Assembly: GCA_964537685.1 (NCBI GenBank)
Contig: CAZICM010000013.1
Location: 62,001-126,000 of the forward strand
Length of the DNA stretch: 64,000 nt
Source of the DNA: CAZICM01 sp964537685
GTDB lineage: Bacteria; Myxococcota_A; Polyangia; Polyangiales; Polyangiaceae
Direction of reading: 5' to 3'
Shown here piece after piece: positions 35,370-43,631 of this stretch. The notes beneath the pieces were generated by a model, which saw only the letters and a program-made list of their open reading frames with translations, did not search any database and was not told where the DNA came from. Each line of letters starts with the position of its first letter. Positions within the stretch are counted from its first letter, which is position 1. The translations under genes and the position numbers were made by a program.

Positions 35370-36713
35370 CTAATGCTGTTGACGGCCCATGTACATCGAA
35401 CCCTTGGTTTCGCGCTTGGGATCAAAGCGATCGAGAGGTGAAATCGCCTTGCGTGTGCGGTGTCTGGGGCGCGCGTGCGAAGGCGAAATCAGCGGCTCAA
35501 CCTTTGTAACTTGTGAGTTGTGGGAAACGTCGCCGGCCGTGCTGGAGGGCGTGTTTTGCGCGGACGATTGCGCGCGAAGAAGCAGCGCCAAAGCCTTTGC
35601 ATTTACGCTGTCTACGGCTTGTTTTGCGGGCGATCGAATCGAGCGCGATGCGATAAAAATGCCTGCCGACATGACAAGCGCGGCACCGATCGCGATGGCC
35701 GCAAAGCGCTTTGTTTGGACAGCATCACGCAACAGCAAGAACGCGGGGGCTCGTGTATTCGGGCGCGTTTTCGGGAAATCGCCGGCCGTGCGAGGCGTGG
35801 GCGGAATGCTGGAAATCGGGGGTTTGGTAGGCGGTGCGGGAAGGGTGTCCGCATGTTCCACAGGCGGCGGCAGAAGCGCGCGGCGCCTTTGGGTCTCGGA
35901 GTTTGGGCGCGTCGGCGGCTCACTATCCTCGGCTGAAAGCAGCTCCGCCGTAGGATGCCGCGAACCCGTATCATTGAGCTCATAAAGAACGGACCCGAGG
36001 AGAATCAACGCACTGATCCACGTCTTTGGGCGTTCACTTTCGTCGTGCGATGTCCATTCAAAGATGAGGTTGGAAAGCTCCTCGTGCACATCCTCGCGAA
36101 CGACTCTCAAGGCCGGGATTCGCTGCCTAAAACGCTTCTCGCGATAAGGATCGCCACCGCTCAAAGCGCCGGGCTCATCGCCTGCAATCGCCTCCCATGC
36201 AATCACCGCGGCCGCATAAATATCGGTGCTTTCGCTTGCATGCCTTGGATTGTTCCATTGCTCGGGAGCGCGGCAAAAATGCGGTGAGGGAACGATGTCA
36301 AAGAGCTTTGAAATGCCAAAATCGAGCAAGCATCGAAGTCTTTTATTTGCATTGAGATGAATCGAGGAAACATCGAGCATTCCGTGAACGCCCTGTAATC
36401 GCAGGGCTTTTAAGGTGCTTCCGATATCATGGAGCAAAAGCGCTGCTTGGGTGGGATCGAGCGGACCATGACCGCCGAGCTGATCGCGCAGGGAAATTCC
36501 CGGGACAGGAGCAAACGCCGCCCATTGCCATCCATCGCGCGCATCTGCCTCAAGGAGCGTGGGAAGGGTGAAATGACGGATGCCCTGAAGCGCTTGGGCT
36601 CGTTCCTTGAACGCCTGATCGCGTTCAGGATCGGCCGGTAATTGCCGAAGATCGAGGGCGTAGAGCCACACGGCTGAACCGTCTTCGGAGCGGCTTGCCC
36701 TATAGCATTTCAA
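35370..36713 (-). CDS. Ser/Thr protein-kinase-like protein, probable pseudokinase
   Basis: The fold is recognisable from LLLHDIGSTLKALRLQGVHG, LLDFGISKLF, CRAPEQW, STDIYAAAVIAWEAIAG and a C-terminal helix DHISALILL-type region near 230. However, the Gly-rich loop and the VAxK lysine are not visible, and the catalytic HRDLKxxN becomes HGMLDVSS, so the catalytic Asp is lost while DFG is kept. A Pro/Thr-rich linker and one transmembrane helix (FAAIAIGAALVMSAGIFIA, about 340-365) follow, with a basic periplasmic or cytoplasmic tail. TTG at 36713 overlaps the upstream gene by 14 bp; a GTG at 36671 is an alternative. It probably signals by binding, not phosphotransfer. Confidence 0.75.
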   Translation of the reverse strand: MKCYRASRSEDGSAVWLYALDLRQLPADPERDQAFKERAQALQGIRHFTLPTLLEADARDGWQWAAFAPVPGISLRDQLGGHGPLDPTQAALLLHDIGSTLKALRLQGVHGMLDVSSIHLNANKRLRCLLDFGISKLFDIVPSPHFCRAPEQWNNPRHASESTDIYAAAVIAWEAIAGDEPGALSGGDPYREKRFRQRIPALRVVREDVHEELSNLIFEWTSHDESERPKTWISALILLGSVLYELNDTGSRHPTAELLSAEDSEPPTRPNSETQRRRALLPPPVEHADTLPAPPTKPPISSIPPTPRTAGDFPKTRPNTRAPAFLLLRDAVQTKRFAAIAIGAALVMSAGIFIASRSIRSPAKQAVDSVNAKALALLLRAQSSAQNTPSSTAGDVSHNSQVTKVEPLISPSHARPRHRTRKAISPLDRFDPKRETKGSMYMGRQQH

Positions 36714-37668
36714 ATCGGAAACAGCGTGGAAACACTCCTATCAAGGTAATGGCGAGGCCGATTCCCGTGGTCACTCCGCTGAAGATGGCCAGATCCCTGA
36801 AGGATTCGCCGCGATTAATTTTGTCAAAAGCCTCGCTGCATTCGGGCTGCACATTGCATTCACATCCGCAGTCGTAACGCCGTTTGACACTCTCCTGGAG
36901 CTCATAGGCCGACCGGATATCCATCCAAGCGGAGAAGGACAAATGCGCTGTAGCTCCCGCTGCTAGAAGCGTTGTGATGAGGCTGACGCGAAAGGCTGTG
37001 GCGTCGGGCAAAGGGGATGATGTGGAAGCGGGCGAAGGCGCTGGGATACGCAATGCGGGCGCGGCGGGTGCGATAAAAGCAGGGGATTTTTCGCGTCTTA
37101 GGGTGGGAACAACAACGGTTTCGCTATGGCCGGGTGCGATGGTGATTTGCTTTGAGCCTTCGCCATAGAAGTCTTTGGCGTGAATTTGGATAGGCGTATT
37201 GGCTGGGACGAACACATCGCGATCGGCGGGCAAAAGGCCGAAATTGCGATGATTGACGGTAATGGTGGCGAGGCCGGACGAGAGAACGCGAAGGGTTGCG
37301 ACGCGAGTGCGGGCGATAGCGAGTTTACTTGCATGGGTGAGGCGTTTTTGATGTTCATCGGGGTCGGTGGTGGGCTCGGTGGTGAGGCGAATACAATCCG
37401 TGAGGAATTCGGCGGCTTCTGGAAAGCGCTCGAGATGGGAAGCGAGGATGCCGGCATTGCAGAGCAGTTCGCGATCGGAGCGGATAGCGAGGGCGGCGGA
37501 AGCTGCGTTGAAAGCGAGTTCGAAGCGGTCGTGTTCGGTATGGGCGCGCATGGCTTCGATCAATTCGCGGCGGACGGCCTCGGGGTTGGGCGTTTGAGCG
37601 AGGGCGGGATGGGCGATGGTGATGAGGGCGGCGGCGAAGATGGTGGTGAGGCGGGGGACTAGGAGCAT
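36700..37668 (-). CDS. Secreted helical-repeat protein paired with the pseudokinase
   Basis: A signal peptide (LTTIFAAALITIAHPALAQT) precedes a TPR-like region (FELAFNAASAALAIRS, LASHLERFPEAAEFL). It continues to a PEGA-like beta segment (ATLRVLSSGLATITVNHRN), a Pro/Ser linker and two hydrophobic helices near the C-terminus flanking a Cys cluster (YDCGCECNVQPEC). Similar TPR/PEGA proteins sit next to kinase genes in Myxococcota. The 14-bp overlap with the kinase-like gene argues for coupled translation and a shared role in envelope sensing. Confidence 0.78.
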   Translation of the reverse strand: MLLVPRLTTIFAAALITIAHPALAQTPNPEAVRRELIEAMRAHTEHDRFELAFNAASAALAIRSDRELLCNAGILASHLERFPEAAEFLTDCIRLTTEPTTDPDEHQKRLTHASKLAIARTRVATLRVLSSGLATITVNHRNFGLLPADRDVFVPANTPIQIHAKDFYGEGSKQITIAPGHSETVVVPTLRREKSPAFIAPAAPALRIPAPSPASTSSPLPDATAFRVSLITTLLAAGATAHLSFSAWMDIRSAYELQESVKRRYDCGCECNVQPECSEAFDKINRGESFRDLAIFSGVTTGIGLAITLIGVFPRCFRFEML

Positions 37669-37933
37669 GTGAGAGGAATAGAATGGTTTCGAAAGAGGTG
37701 CAAGAGGGGGGATGGATAGCGGATGGGGAGAGAGGAATATTTGTTTGCCAGGACAAATTTGTATCGAGGAGGTTTCTTGTGTCGGATTCGAGCATGTAGC
37801 AGTATAAAGTATGTTGTTGAGGAATTCTCGTCAAAACTCGCATGACGCTGTCCTCAAAACACCTTAAAACAACGTGCTAAATGGGGGTGAGTGCGACGGG
37901 GGATAGCGGTGTTTGATGAGCTGGGTTCTGGCG

Positions 37934-38689
37934 CTATTGCCTTTGGAATTCGTTTTTGAATTCATTTGATATTTTATTGTAGATTACCGGCATTTGCCCC
38001 TTCCACCGGTTCCATGTGGAATCGTTGGTTATCAATTCGGCCATAAAATGGCCAACGTTGATTCGGCTCACCTTTCCCGCATCGAAAAGAGCGCTTCTTG
38101 TCGGTGAGGGATGTAGCTCGTATTCCGTGACGTTCTCTTCATCGATGAGCGTGTCGGGCCTCACGATAACCCATTCTATGGCCTTGTTGTCTTGGCCTAT
38201 GTGAATTCGTAAATAATCCGCAGCCTGTTCATTGTCCGCATGCGGGGGCACCATCCGGCGTATCACGCCCATTACCAATCTCTCCCCCATGGATAGAGGT
38301 TCGCTGAGATTGCGATTGCTGTTGCCTGCCGTATTCATAAGAACAAATCGGACCGGGTTTTCCGCTTGGTTCGCTAGGATGGCAGCGCATAGCCTTTTCG
38401 CCGCTTCGGTGACAAGCCGGCGCGGATGACCGAAAATACCCTTGAAGTTCAGGTTGTGGCCCAGGCATGACGCGACCGCTGTGCACCCTTTTGCCTGTTC
38501 GGCCATCTCGGCGTCACTTAGATCCAAGAGGCTGGCCGAAATCACCGTCAAGCGTTCGTTCTGCTTGAGCGCTTCGGGCAGGGCGCCGGGCGAGCGGACA
38601 ATTATTTTCACGTTTTGGCCGCGTTCAAGCAGTTGTTGTACCAACAATCTCCCTGTTGCTCCGCTGGCACCGACGACAAGGACCGTCAT
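37934..38689 (-). CDS. NAD(P)-binding atypical short-chain dehydrogenase (NmrA-like)
   Basis: The N-terminus TVLVVGASGATGRLLVQQLL is a typical GxxGxxG NAD(P)-binding motif; CTAVASCLGHN and VRFVLMNTAGNSN occupy the second-strand and active-site positions, and the catalytic Tyr-X3-Lys is absent, as in the atypical SDR5/NmrA group. These proteins act as redox sensors or as oxidoreductases for unknown substrates. The ATG at 38689 follows TTGGAGAT. It is 40 bp downstream of a same-strand hydrolase gene and may be its operon partner. Confidence 0.85.
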   Translation of the reverse strand: MTVLVVGASGATGRLLVQQLLERGQNVKIIVRSPGALPEALKQNERLTVISASLLDLSDAEMAEQAKGCTAVASCLGHNLNFKGIFGHPRRLVTEAAKRLCAAILANQAENPVRFVLMNTAGNSNRNLSEPLSMGERLVMGVIRRMVPPHADNEQAADYLRIHIGQDNKAIEWVIVRPDTLIDEENVTEYELHPSPTRSALFDAGKVSRINVGHFMAELITNDSTWNRWKGQMPVIYNKISNEFKNEFQRQ

Positions 38690-38729
38690 TTTTATCTCCA
38701 ATTCCTGAACTGAACACCCATCGAATATA

Positions 38730-39716
38730 TCAATCCGCCGTTTCTCCGCTTGGCTTTGGCGGCTCGGGGGCGAGCTTTGAAAGCCATCCGAGGAGCTGGG
38801 GAATCATGCTCTCGACCGCGCTCGAGCCATGGCCCGCATTGGCCGCGATGAGCTTCTGTTTGTTGCTGTTTTTCGCTAAGGAAAGCAGCTCGTCGTTGCC
38901 TTTTGGATCGACGAGTGCATCGAAAGCCCCCTGAACGAGCAAGATCGGCCGATCCACGGCGCCAATGTTTTCGTCACACGCATCCATGATCCCCCCCTGT
39001 GCCGACATATAACGCATGCTAAAATAGCGGACTACCAGCGGATCTTTCTGCATTGCAATGCCCTCGGCGCGATCGTGTTCGTTCTTTACCGCCTCTGGGT
39101 TGCGGTTCATATCCACCGTAAGGGCGGATGAACGAAAAATATAATTGGCCGCATAAACAAAATAGTCGCAAAAGGATGGCCCCATTCCATCGGCGTAGAT
39201 CAATTTATAGGCGGGATTCACCAAGATTAGCCCGCTAAGGGCCTTCGGCGACGTTGCAGCGACGTGAAGGGCAAATGCGGCGCCGGCGCTATGCCCCAGA
39301 AAGAATAGTGGTTTTCCCGGGAAACGCTTGGTGAGCTGATGCAAAAACGCCTGATAATCACCGAGAAAGAGCGTGTAGTCTTCGATATCGCCGCGCAGGC
39401 CCGAGGAATAACCGCTTCCCCGGGGATGAAGAATAGCCGTTGCAAACCCTGCTTGATGCAATGCCTTCGTGAAATTTGGGTAAAGAGGCGCAGACGAGAT
39501 CTCTGGGCCGAGGACATACCAGACGATTCCGCGCGGATTTTGATCGCCTTCGATGGATGTGTACAACTGTATATCGCCGACTCCCTGCATAAAGGTGGCC
39601 GAGGCAGGCGGCGCCACGGGTGGCTCGGTCATGCGGGGATGTGAAGCACATCCAGCAGCAAATAATCCCAAAACCATAGATAGGAGTATGCCCTTTATCG
39701 AATGGTTATTGAGCAT
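38730..39716 (-). CDS. Alpha/beta hydrolase lipoprotein (monoacylglycerol lipase-like)
   Basis: The signal SIKGILLSMVLGLFAAGC has a lipobox Cys. The hydrolase core has the nucleophile elbow FLGHSAGAAFAL (Ser in GHSAG), HPRGSGYSSG with the oxyanion region, and later LLVQGAFDALVDPKGN (acid) and ANAGHGSSAVESM (His). This matches the Hydrolase_4/lysophospholipase group that cleaves monoacylglycerols or lysophospholipids, here at the envelope. Start at 39716 gives the best signal. Its beginning overlaps the end of the gene upstream by 11 bp. Confidence 0.87.
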   Translation of the reverse strand: MLNNHSIKGILLSMVLGLFAAGCASHPRMTEPPVAPPASATFMQGVGDIQLYTSIEGDQNPRGIVWYVLGPEISSAPLYPNFTKALHQAGFATAILHPRGSGYSSGLRGDIEDYTLFLGDYQAFLHQLTKRFPGKPLFFLGHSAGAAFALHVAATSPKALSGLILVNPAYKLIYADGMGPSFCDYFVYAANYIFRSSALTVDMNRNPEAVKNEHDRAEGIAMQKDPLVVRYFSMRYMSAQGGIMDACDENIGAVDRPILLVQGAFDALVDPKGNDELLSLAKNSNKQKLIAANAGHGSSAVESMIPQLLGWLSKLAPEPPKPSGETAD

Positions 39717-40455
39717 AATCGATTTCAATGCCAAATGAAAAGCCCAGCCATACCGTGTGCGCCTGTTCGCGGCGTTCGAGCCTTAAAAAATAGCCTCTGC
39801 CCATATTGGCACCGTATTTAGAAAATGTTTTTCCAAAGCGCGCGCCCAGCGCAAACAAGGTTTCGTCGGCGAAGGGAATCAAGGTTGAAGCATTTTGGCG
39901 GGGCTCTTCCAAGGGCGTCCATGCAATGGCCCAAAGCGCGCTGATTCGCGCTAAATGCGTGAGATCAAATTCAAAGCGCATTTCGGCCGGCATTGAAAAG
40001 GCAAATGGAATGCGGGCTGCTACACCGTTAATTCCAATTCCAAAGAATGTGCCGAAATAACCGGTCGGCCCAAATGCAATGGCAAATCCTGCGGGATAAA
40101 AATCGACGCCTGCGCTAAATCCGGCCGAATGGCTTCCTCCAAGCTCAAAGCCCAGGCCCGTGCCGAATCCAAAGCGTTTGCCGTAAATCGCGCGTGTGGA
40201 CAGCCCTCCCGTAAATAGGTCGGAGACGCCGCCCGAATACTTTTCATTGCGCGCGTGCGCATAGCGCAAATACATATGCGCCGTGCCCAGTCCAAATTGG
40301 CGCCCGCTGATATCTTCAAAATGCGGCTCGCTTTCATCGCTGTATTCAGACCCGGCGGCGATCATATCCGCATCCGCGCGCTTGCCCCAAATTCCAAGGG
40401 CCAACGCGATACATCCAGCCATCGCGCGGCGTTGCATCCGCATGCTCCAAGCCAT
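39706..40455 (-). CDS. Probable outer-membrane beta-barrel protein, 249 aa
   Basis: After an N-terminal signal (MAGCIALALGIWGKRADA), the protein is a run of alternating Gly/aromatic strands, such as FGLGTAHMYLRYAHARN, GKRFGFGTGLGFELGGS, FSAGVDFYPAGFAIAFGPTG and AHTVWLGFSFGIEIDYAQ. The chain ends shortly after an aromatic/Gly strand, as expected for a small outer-membrane barrel of eight to twelve strands. I recognise no named family. The 3' end overlaps the hydrolase lipoprotein gene by 11 bp, so they are probably co-transcribed. Confidence 0.78.
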   Translation of the reverse strand: MAWSMRMQRRAMAGCIALALGIWGKRADADMIAAGSEYSDESEPHFEDISGRQFGLGTAHMYLRYAHARNEKYSGGVSDLFTGGLSTRAIYGKRFGFGTGLGFELGGSHSAGFSAGVDFYPAGFAIAFGPTGYFGTFFGIGINGVAARIPFAFSMPAEMRFEFDLTHLARISALWAIAWTPLEEPRQNASTLIPFADETLFALGARFGKTFSKYGANMGRGYFLRLERREQAHTVWLGFSFGIEIDYAQ

Positions 40456-40524
40456 GGCGCAGCATTATCAGACGATGGCTATTGAAGTCCAACACAACCG
40501 GCACTAAATACGGTACTCGGCGTC

Positions 40525-40542
40525 CGCCGGAATTCACCGGCG
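40525..40542 (+). promoter_or_regulatory. Inverted repeat upstream of the peroxiredoxin gene
   Basis: A perfect 6-bp inverted repeat (CGCCGG, six-base spacer, CCGGCG) lies 40 bp before the GTG start at 40582. It could be a repressor site or part of a hairpin; there is no T run that would make it a terminator. Confidence 0.35.
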
Positions 40543-40581
40543 CTGCTTTGGCCCTAGTTTTCCCATTCTGAGAGGGTTTTT

Positions 40582-41343
40582 GTGATCAACATCAACGCAG
40601 AAGCTCCTTTGTTTAGCCTGCCCGACCATTTAGGAAGGTTGGTTTCGCTCGAATCCTTCCGCAATAAAAGGCATGTGCTTCTTCTCTTTTATCCACTCGA
40701 TTTCACACCGACGTGAAGCCGCGAAGTGCCGGCCGTGCAAGCCCATCTCGCGGGCTTTTCGGCTGCCCACACCCAGGTCTTGGGTGTCAGCGTGGATAGC
40801 GTTTTTAGTCATGCCAATTGGGCCGCGAAGGATCTAGGCGGCGTTTCCTTTCCCTTGCTCGCCGATTTTCATCCCAAGGGGAAAGTCTCAAGCGCATTCG
40901 GCGCCTATTTGGAGCAGGCGGGTATTAGCGATCGGGCAACGGTGATTATCGATGCCTCGGGCATTGTGCGTTATTCGGAAAGCGTAACGCCGGCCGGGGA
41001 ACGCGATATCGCTGCGCTTGTTGCCCAAGCCGAGAAGGTCGATCGGGAATATGGGCAGCCGCTCCCCGGCGCTGCCAATCCAACAGGAATCGCTAACAAT
41101 TCTATTTTATTTGTAAAGAGCCGCTGTGGATTTTCAAAAGCGGTCTTGCTGGCCCGGGATAATTTGCATTTGGGCGATGCGCTGCCCGTGCGCAATGTGA
41201 CGGAAGATCCTTCGGCGCTGGAGGATCTTAAAGCCTTGACGGGAAGGGAAACGGCGCCGTGCATGGTCGCCGATGGACGGCCTATGCATGAGTCGAAGGA
41301 GATTATTGCCTATCTCGCGGCGAATACGGCTCCCCTTATTTAA
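40582..41343 (+). CDS. Peroxiredoxin-glutaredoxin fusion with in-frame UGA (probable Sec)
   Basis: Read from the GTG at 40582, which follows GAGAGGG by five bases, the frame is open for 44 codons, meets TGA at 40714-40716, and continues for another 208 codons. The UGA falls exactly at the peroxidatic residue: PLDFTPT-U-SREVP is the Prx PxxxTxxC motif with Cys replaced by UGA. The Prx domain continues VLGVSVDSVFSHANWA. Residues about 170-253 are a glutaredoxin (FVKSRCGFSK, Cys182; TAPCMVADG). No cysteine lies between residue 45 and 182, so the Grx domain may recycle the Sec. A nonsense mutation or sequencing error remains possible. Confidence 0.85.
40732..40763 (+). promoter_or_regulatory. Candidate hairpin downstream of the UGA
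   Basis: GCCG (40732-40735) can pair with CGGC (40760-40763), and AAGCCC (40739-40744) with GGGCTT (40752-40757), giving a 7-base loop about 30 bases after the UGA, within the distance range of bacterial SECIS elements. The loop does not carry the usual early G, so the match to the bSECIS consensus is weak and the assignment is tentative. Confidence 0.35.
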
Positions 41344-42389
41344 TGCGGTGATTGAGGACATAACTCGGTCAATCCAAAACACGCTTGGACAGGCCCTTTG
41401 GGGCATGAAGCCTTTGGGGAATCGCCCTGAATATTGCGCCTATACGCAAGGGCATCCGGGTAAAGGGGCGTGTTGACGAACAGCGAATATCCCTGCCGAG
41501 GGCACGCTTTATCTAAATCGGCGGCCCGCTCTATTTTAAAGCGAAAATGATTCAATCGATAAGCCTCGATGCGCCGGGCCCGCCCCAATGGCTTCCACAA
41601 TTGTTTGGCCTCCTCCAGATCCATCACATAAAACAGCCCAGCCCCCTGCTCGCTGACGGATTCAATGCAGAGCTCTTGCGCGCCGTCGCCATTTAAATCC
41701 ATCATGCGGTGCCGCCTATAGGAAAGCGTTGAAGCGCCATCCGACACATCCTCCGACCATTGCGTGAGTGTGTGTATGACGCGAATCCCTTCTTTGTGCG
41801 GGATCATGATTGCAATTTCATCATCAAGCCCATACATCCCGTCGTGTTCATGGGAAGTGCGCACGGCTCCCAGCCAGAGGGTGATTTTCGACAATACGAT
41901 GGTATTTGTATGGCGGTAGGCACAGCGGTGAATGTCTTCGCCCGCAGGCTGTTTATCGGCTCTTCCCTCGCGCGGGCAAGGCAGCGCGCGGTTCCATTCG
42001 TCCTCTTGAATCAGGGCCAGGGCATGCTCTTCTTCGGAGGGATTGACAACATCGGGGCCTCCGGGAAGATCCAATTCGATTAAATTGGGCGCAGGTTCGG
42101 AGCGGGGCTCGATAGGGCCTTCCGCATAAGGCGATGGACGTTTTGGGGCGTCTGTAAATGCCGCTGCGATTTCCGGAGCCTGTGCGGGCGCAGGCGGACG
42201 CGAAGACGCTTGGGGTTGCGACGCTGAAAGAAGCACGGCGGGTGCTGCGGGACGATTGGGAGCAGAGGCTTTTTCTGCCGCTCCCGGGCATCCCAGGATC
42301 AGGAAAGCCGATGCCAAGAAAAACAAAATTGAAAAGCGGCGATCCAATTGTTTCGTATTGATGTGAAATTTTTTACAAATTGCAGACAT
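41340..42389 (-). CDS. Predicted lipoprotein with FG-GAP-like segment
   Basis: MSAICKKFHINTK followed by RFSILFFLASAFLILGC gives a signal and lipobox when translated from 42389; the longer in-frame extension upstream has no such signal and would overlap the neighbouring gene more. The mature part has a Pro/Ala linker, then a beta-rich domain including MMDLNGDGAQELCI, a DxNxDG calcium-type loop seen in FG-GAP/VCBS repeats, and a Cys-containing C-terminus. Function unknown. It overlaps the end of the upstream Cys-rich lipoprotein gene by 17 bp, and its own end meets the Prx-Grx stop (4-bp overlap). Confidence 0.75.
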   Translation of the reverse strand: MSAICKKFHINTKQLDRRFSILFFLASAFLILGCPGAAEKASAPNRPAAPAVLLSASQPQASSRPPAPAQAPEIAAAFTDAPKRPSPYAEGPIEPRSEPAPNLIELDLPGGPDVVNPSEEEHALALIQEDEWNRALPCPREGRADKQPAGEDIHRCAYRHTNTIVLSKITLWLGAVRTSHEHDGMYGLDDEIAIMIPHKEGIRVIHTLTQWSEDVSDGASTLSYRRHRMMDLNGDGAQELCIESVSEQGAGLFYVMDLEEAKQLWKPLGRARRIEAYRLNHFRFKIERAADLDKACPRQGYSLFVNTPLYPDALAYRRNIQGDSPKASCPKGPVQACFGLTELCPQSPH

Positions 42390-43513
42390 TATAAACGGCG
42401 CAATCGGCGGAGCATTGCGCGCAGGTGCAGGCGTAGACGGGATCGTAGAGCGGCTTGGCGTTGGCATATTGCATATCGCACATATCGGCGCAGGCGGCGT
42501 CGCCGCAGGCTTGCACGCAGCTTAGCCATTGGCTGCACAAGGCATTGAATTGGCAAGTGCTCAAGGGCTGAATACAATTGGCCTGAGCACAGGTGGAGCA
42601 GTCCACAGGCGAGCTTCCCACTTTGCCGCATGAATTAAAGTCGCTGCAGTCCGCCGTGCAAGCCGCGCAATTGCAGGTGTAAATCGCGTCGAATAGCGGC
42701 TTGGCGTTGGCATATTGCATATCGCATTGCATGGAGCACGGTTCATCATTGCAGGATTGCATGCAGGTGAGCCACTGACCGCACAAGGCATCATTTTGGC
42801 AGGCCATTACGGCATTGGGACAATGCGCCGATGTACAGGATTGGCAGCTCTGCCAGTTGGTGGTTTTGCAGGGATTGAACATCGCGCATTCGGTTGTGCA
42901 ATTGTTGCAATTGCATGCATAAATTTGATCGTATTGTGGCTTTGCATTAGGATATTGCATATCGCACATATCGGTGCAGGCGCTGTCCGTACACATTTGA
43001 ACGCATTGAAGCCATGGCTGGCATGTTGCATTGAATTGACAGGCATTGATTTCGTTAATGCAGTTGGCGGTCGAGCAATTAAAGCAATCGGCGACGGTAG
43101 CTCCACCGCCTTGGCCCATTCCGCCTTGGTTCATGCCGCCTTGATTCATGCCGCCTTGATTCATGCCGCCTTGGTTCATGCCGCCTTGGTTCATGCCGCN
43201 NNNNNNNNNNNNNNNNNNNNNNNNNNNNNNNNNNNNNNNNNNNNNNNNNNNNNNNNNNNNNNNNNNNNNNNNNNNNNNNNNNNNNNNNNNNNNNNNNNNT
43301 GCCGCCTTGGTTCATGCCGCCTTGGCCCATGCCGCCTTGGTTCATGCCGCCTTGGCCGCCACCGCCCATTCCGCTGGTGCTCGCCATCCCGCTGGTGCTG
43401 CCTGTCCCGCTCGACGAAGAGCCCGATGTGGTCGTCACATCCTCGGAACAGGCCGCAAACACAAGGCTTCCAGCAAAAACAAGCGCGGCAAAAAACAATG
43501 AGGGCGTTCGCAT
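42373..43513 (-). CDS. Cys-rich lipoprotein with MNQGG repeats, gapped
   Basis: MRTPSLFFAALVFAGSLVFA with a Cys soon after gives a lipoprotein signal. A Ser/Gly/Thr linker leads to tandem five-residue MNQGG/MGQGG units, then to three homologous ~70-residue modules with the pattern CxxCxxxxC...CNxCxxxC and a shared YANAKPLxDxxYxCxC core. The 100-N gap at 43200-43299 sits in the pentapeptide repeats, so copy number and total length are unknown. The Gly/Gln/Met spacer probably lifts the disulfide-rich modules off the outer membrane. Function unknown. Confidence 0.8.
43108..43365. repeat. 15-bp tandem repeats encoding MNQGG, with assembly gap
   Basis: 15-bp units (minus-strand reading MNQGG, occasionally MGQGG) run on both sides of the gap: about six units at 43108-43199 and four to five at 43300-43365. 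The true number of units is unknown because of the 100 N. Confidence 0.92.
43200..43299. other. Assembly gap (100 N)
   Basis: A 100-N placeholder within the MNQGG-coding repeats; it breaks the reading frame of the lipoprotein artificially. Confidence 1.
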
Positions 43514-43631
43514 CGCTTTATCTCCTAAGGGACTGCCTTTGTACACGCATCATGAATCGATTGGCCACGAAAAAGAGGGACCACGGAACTGAATTCCCAA
43601 ACTTCAATGGTCTCGTCAGGCGAAACGGCGG

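Noticed and set aside
40726..41343. Peroxiredoxin starting at GTG 40726
   Set aside because: That start would drop the first 48 residues, including the active-site residue; the upstream in-frame GTG with a good RBS and the UGA at the Cys position explain the gene better.
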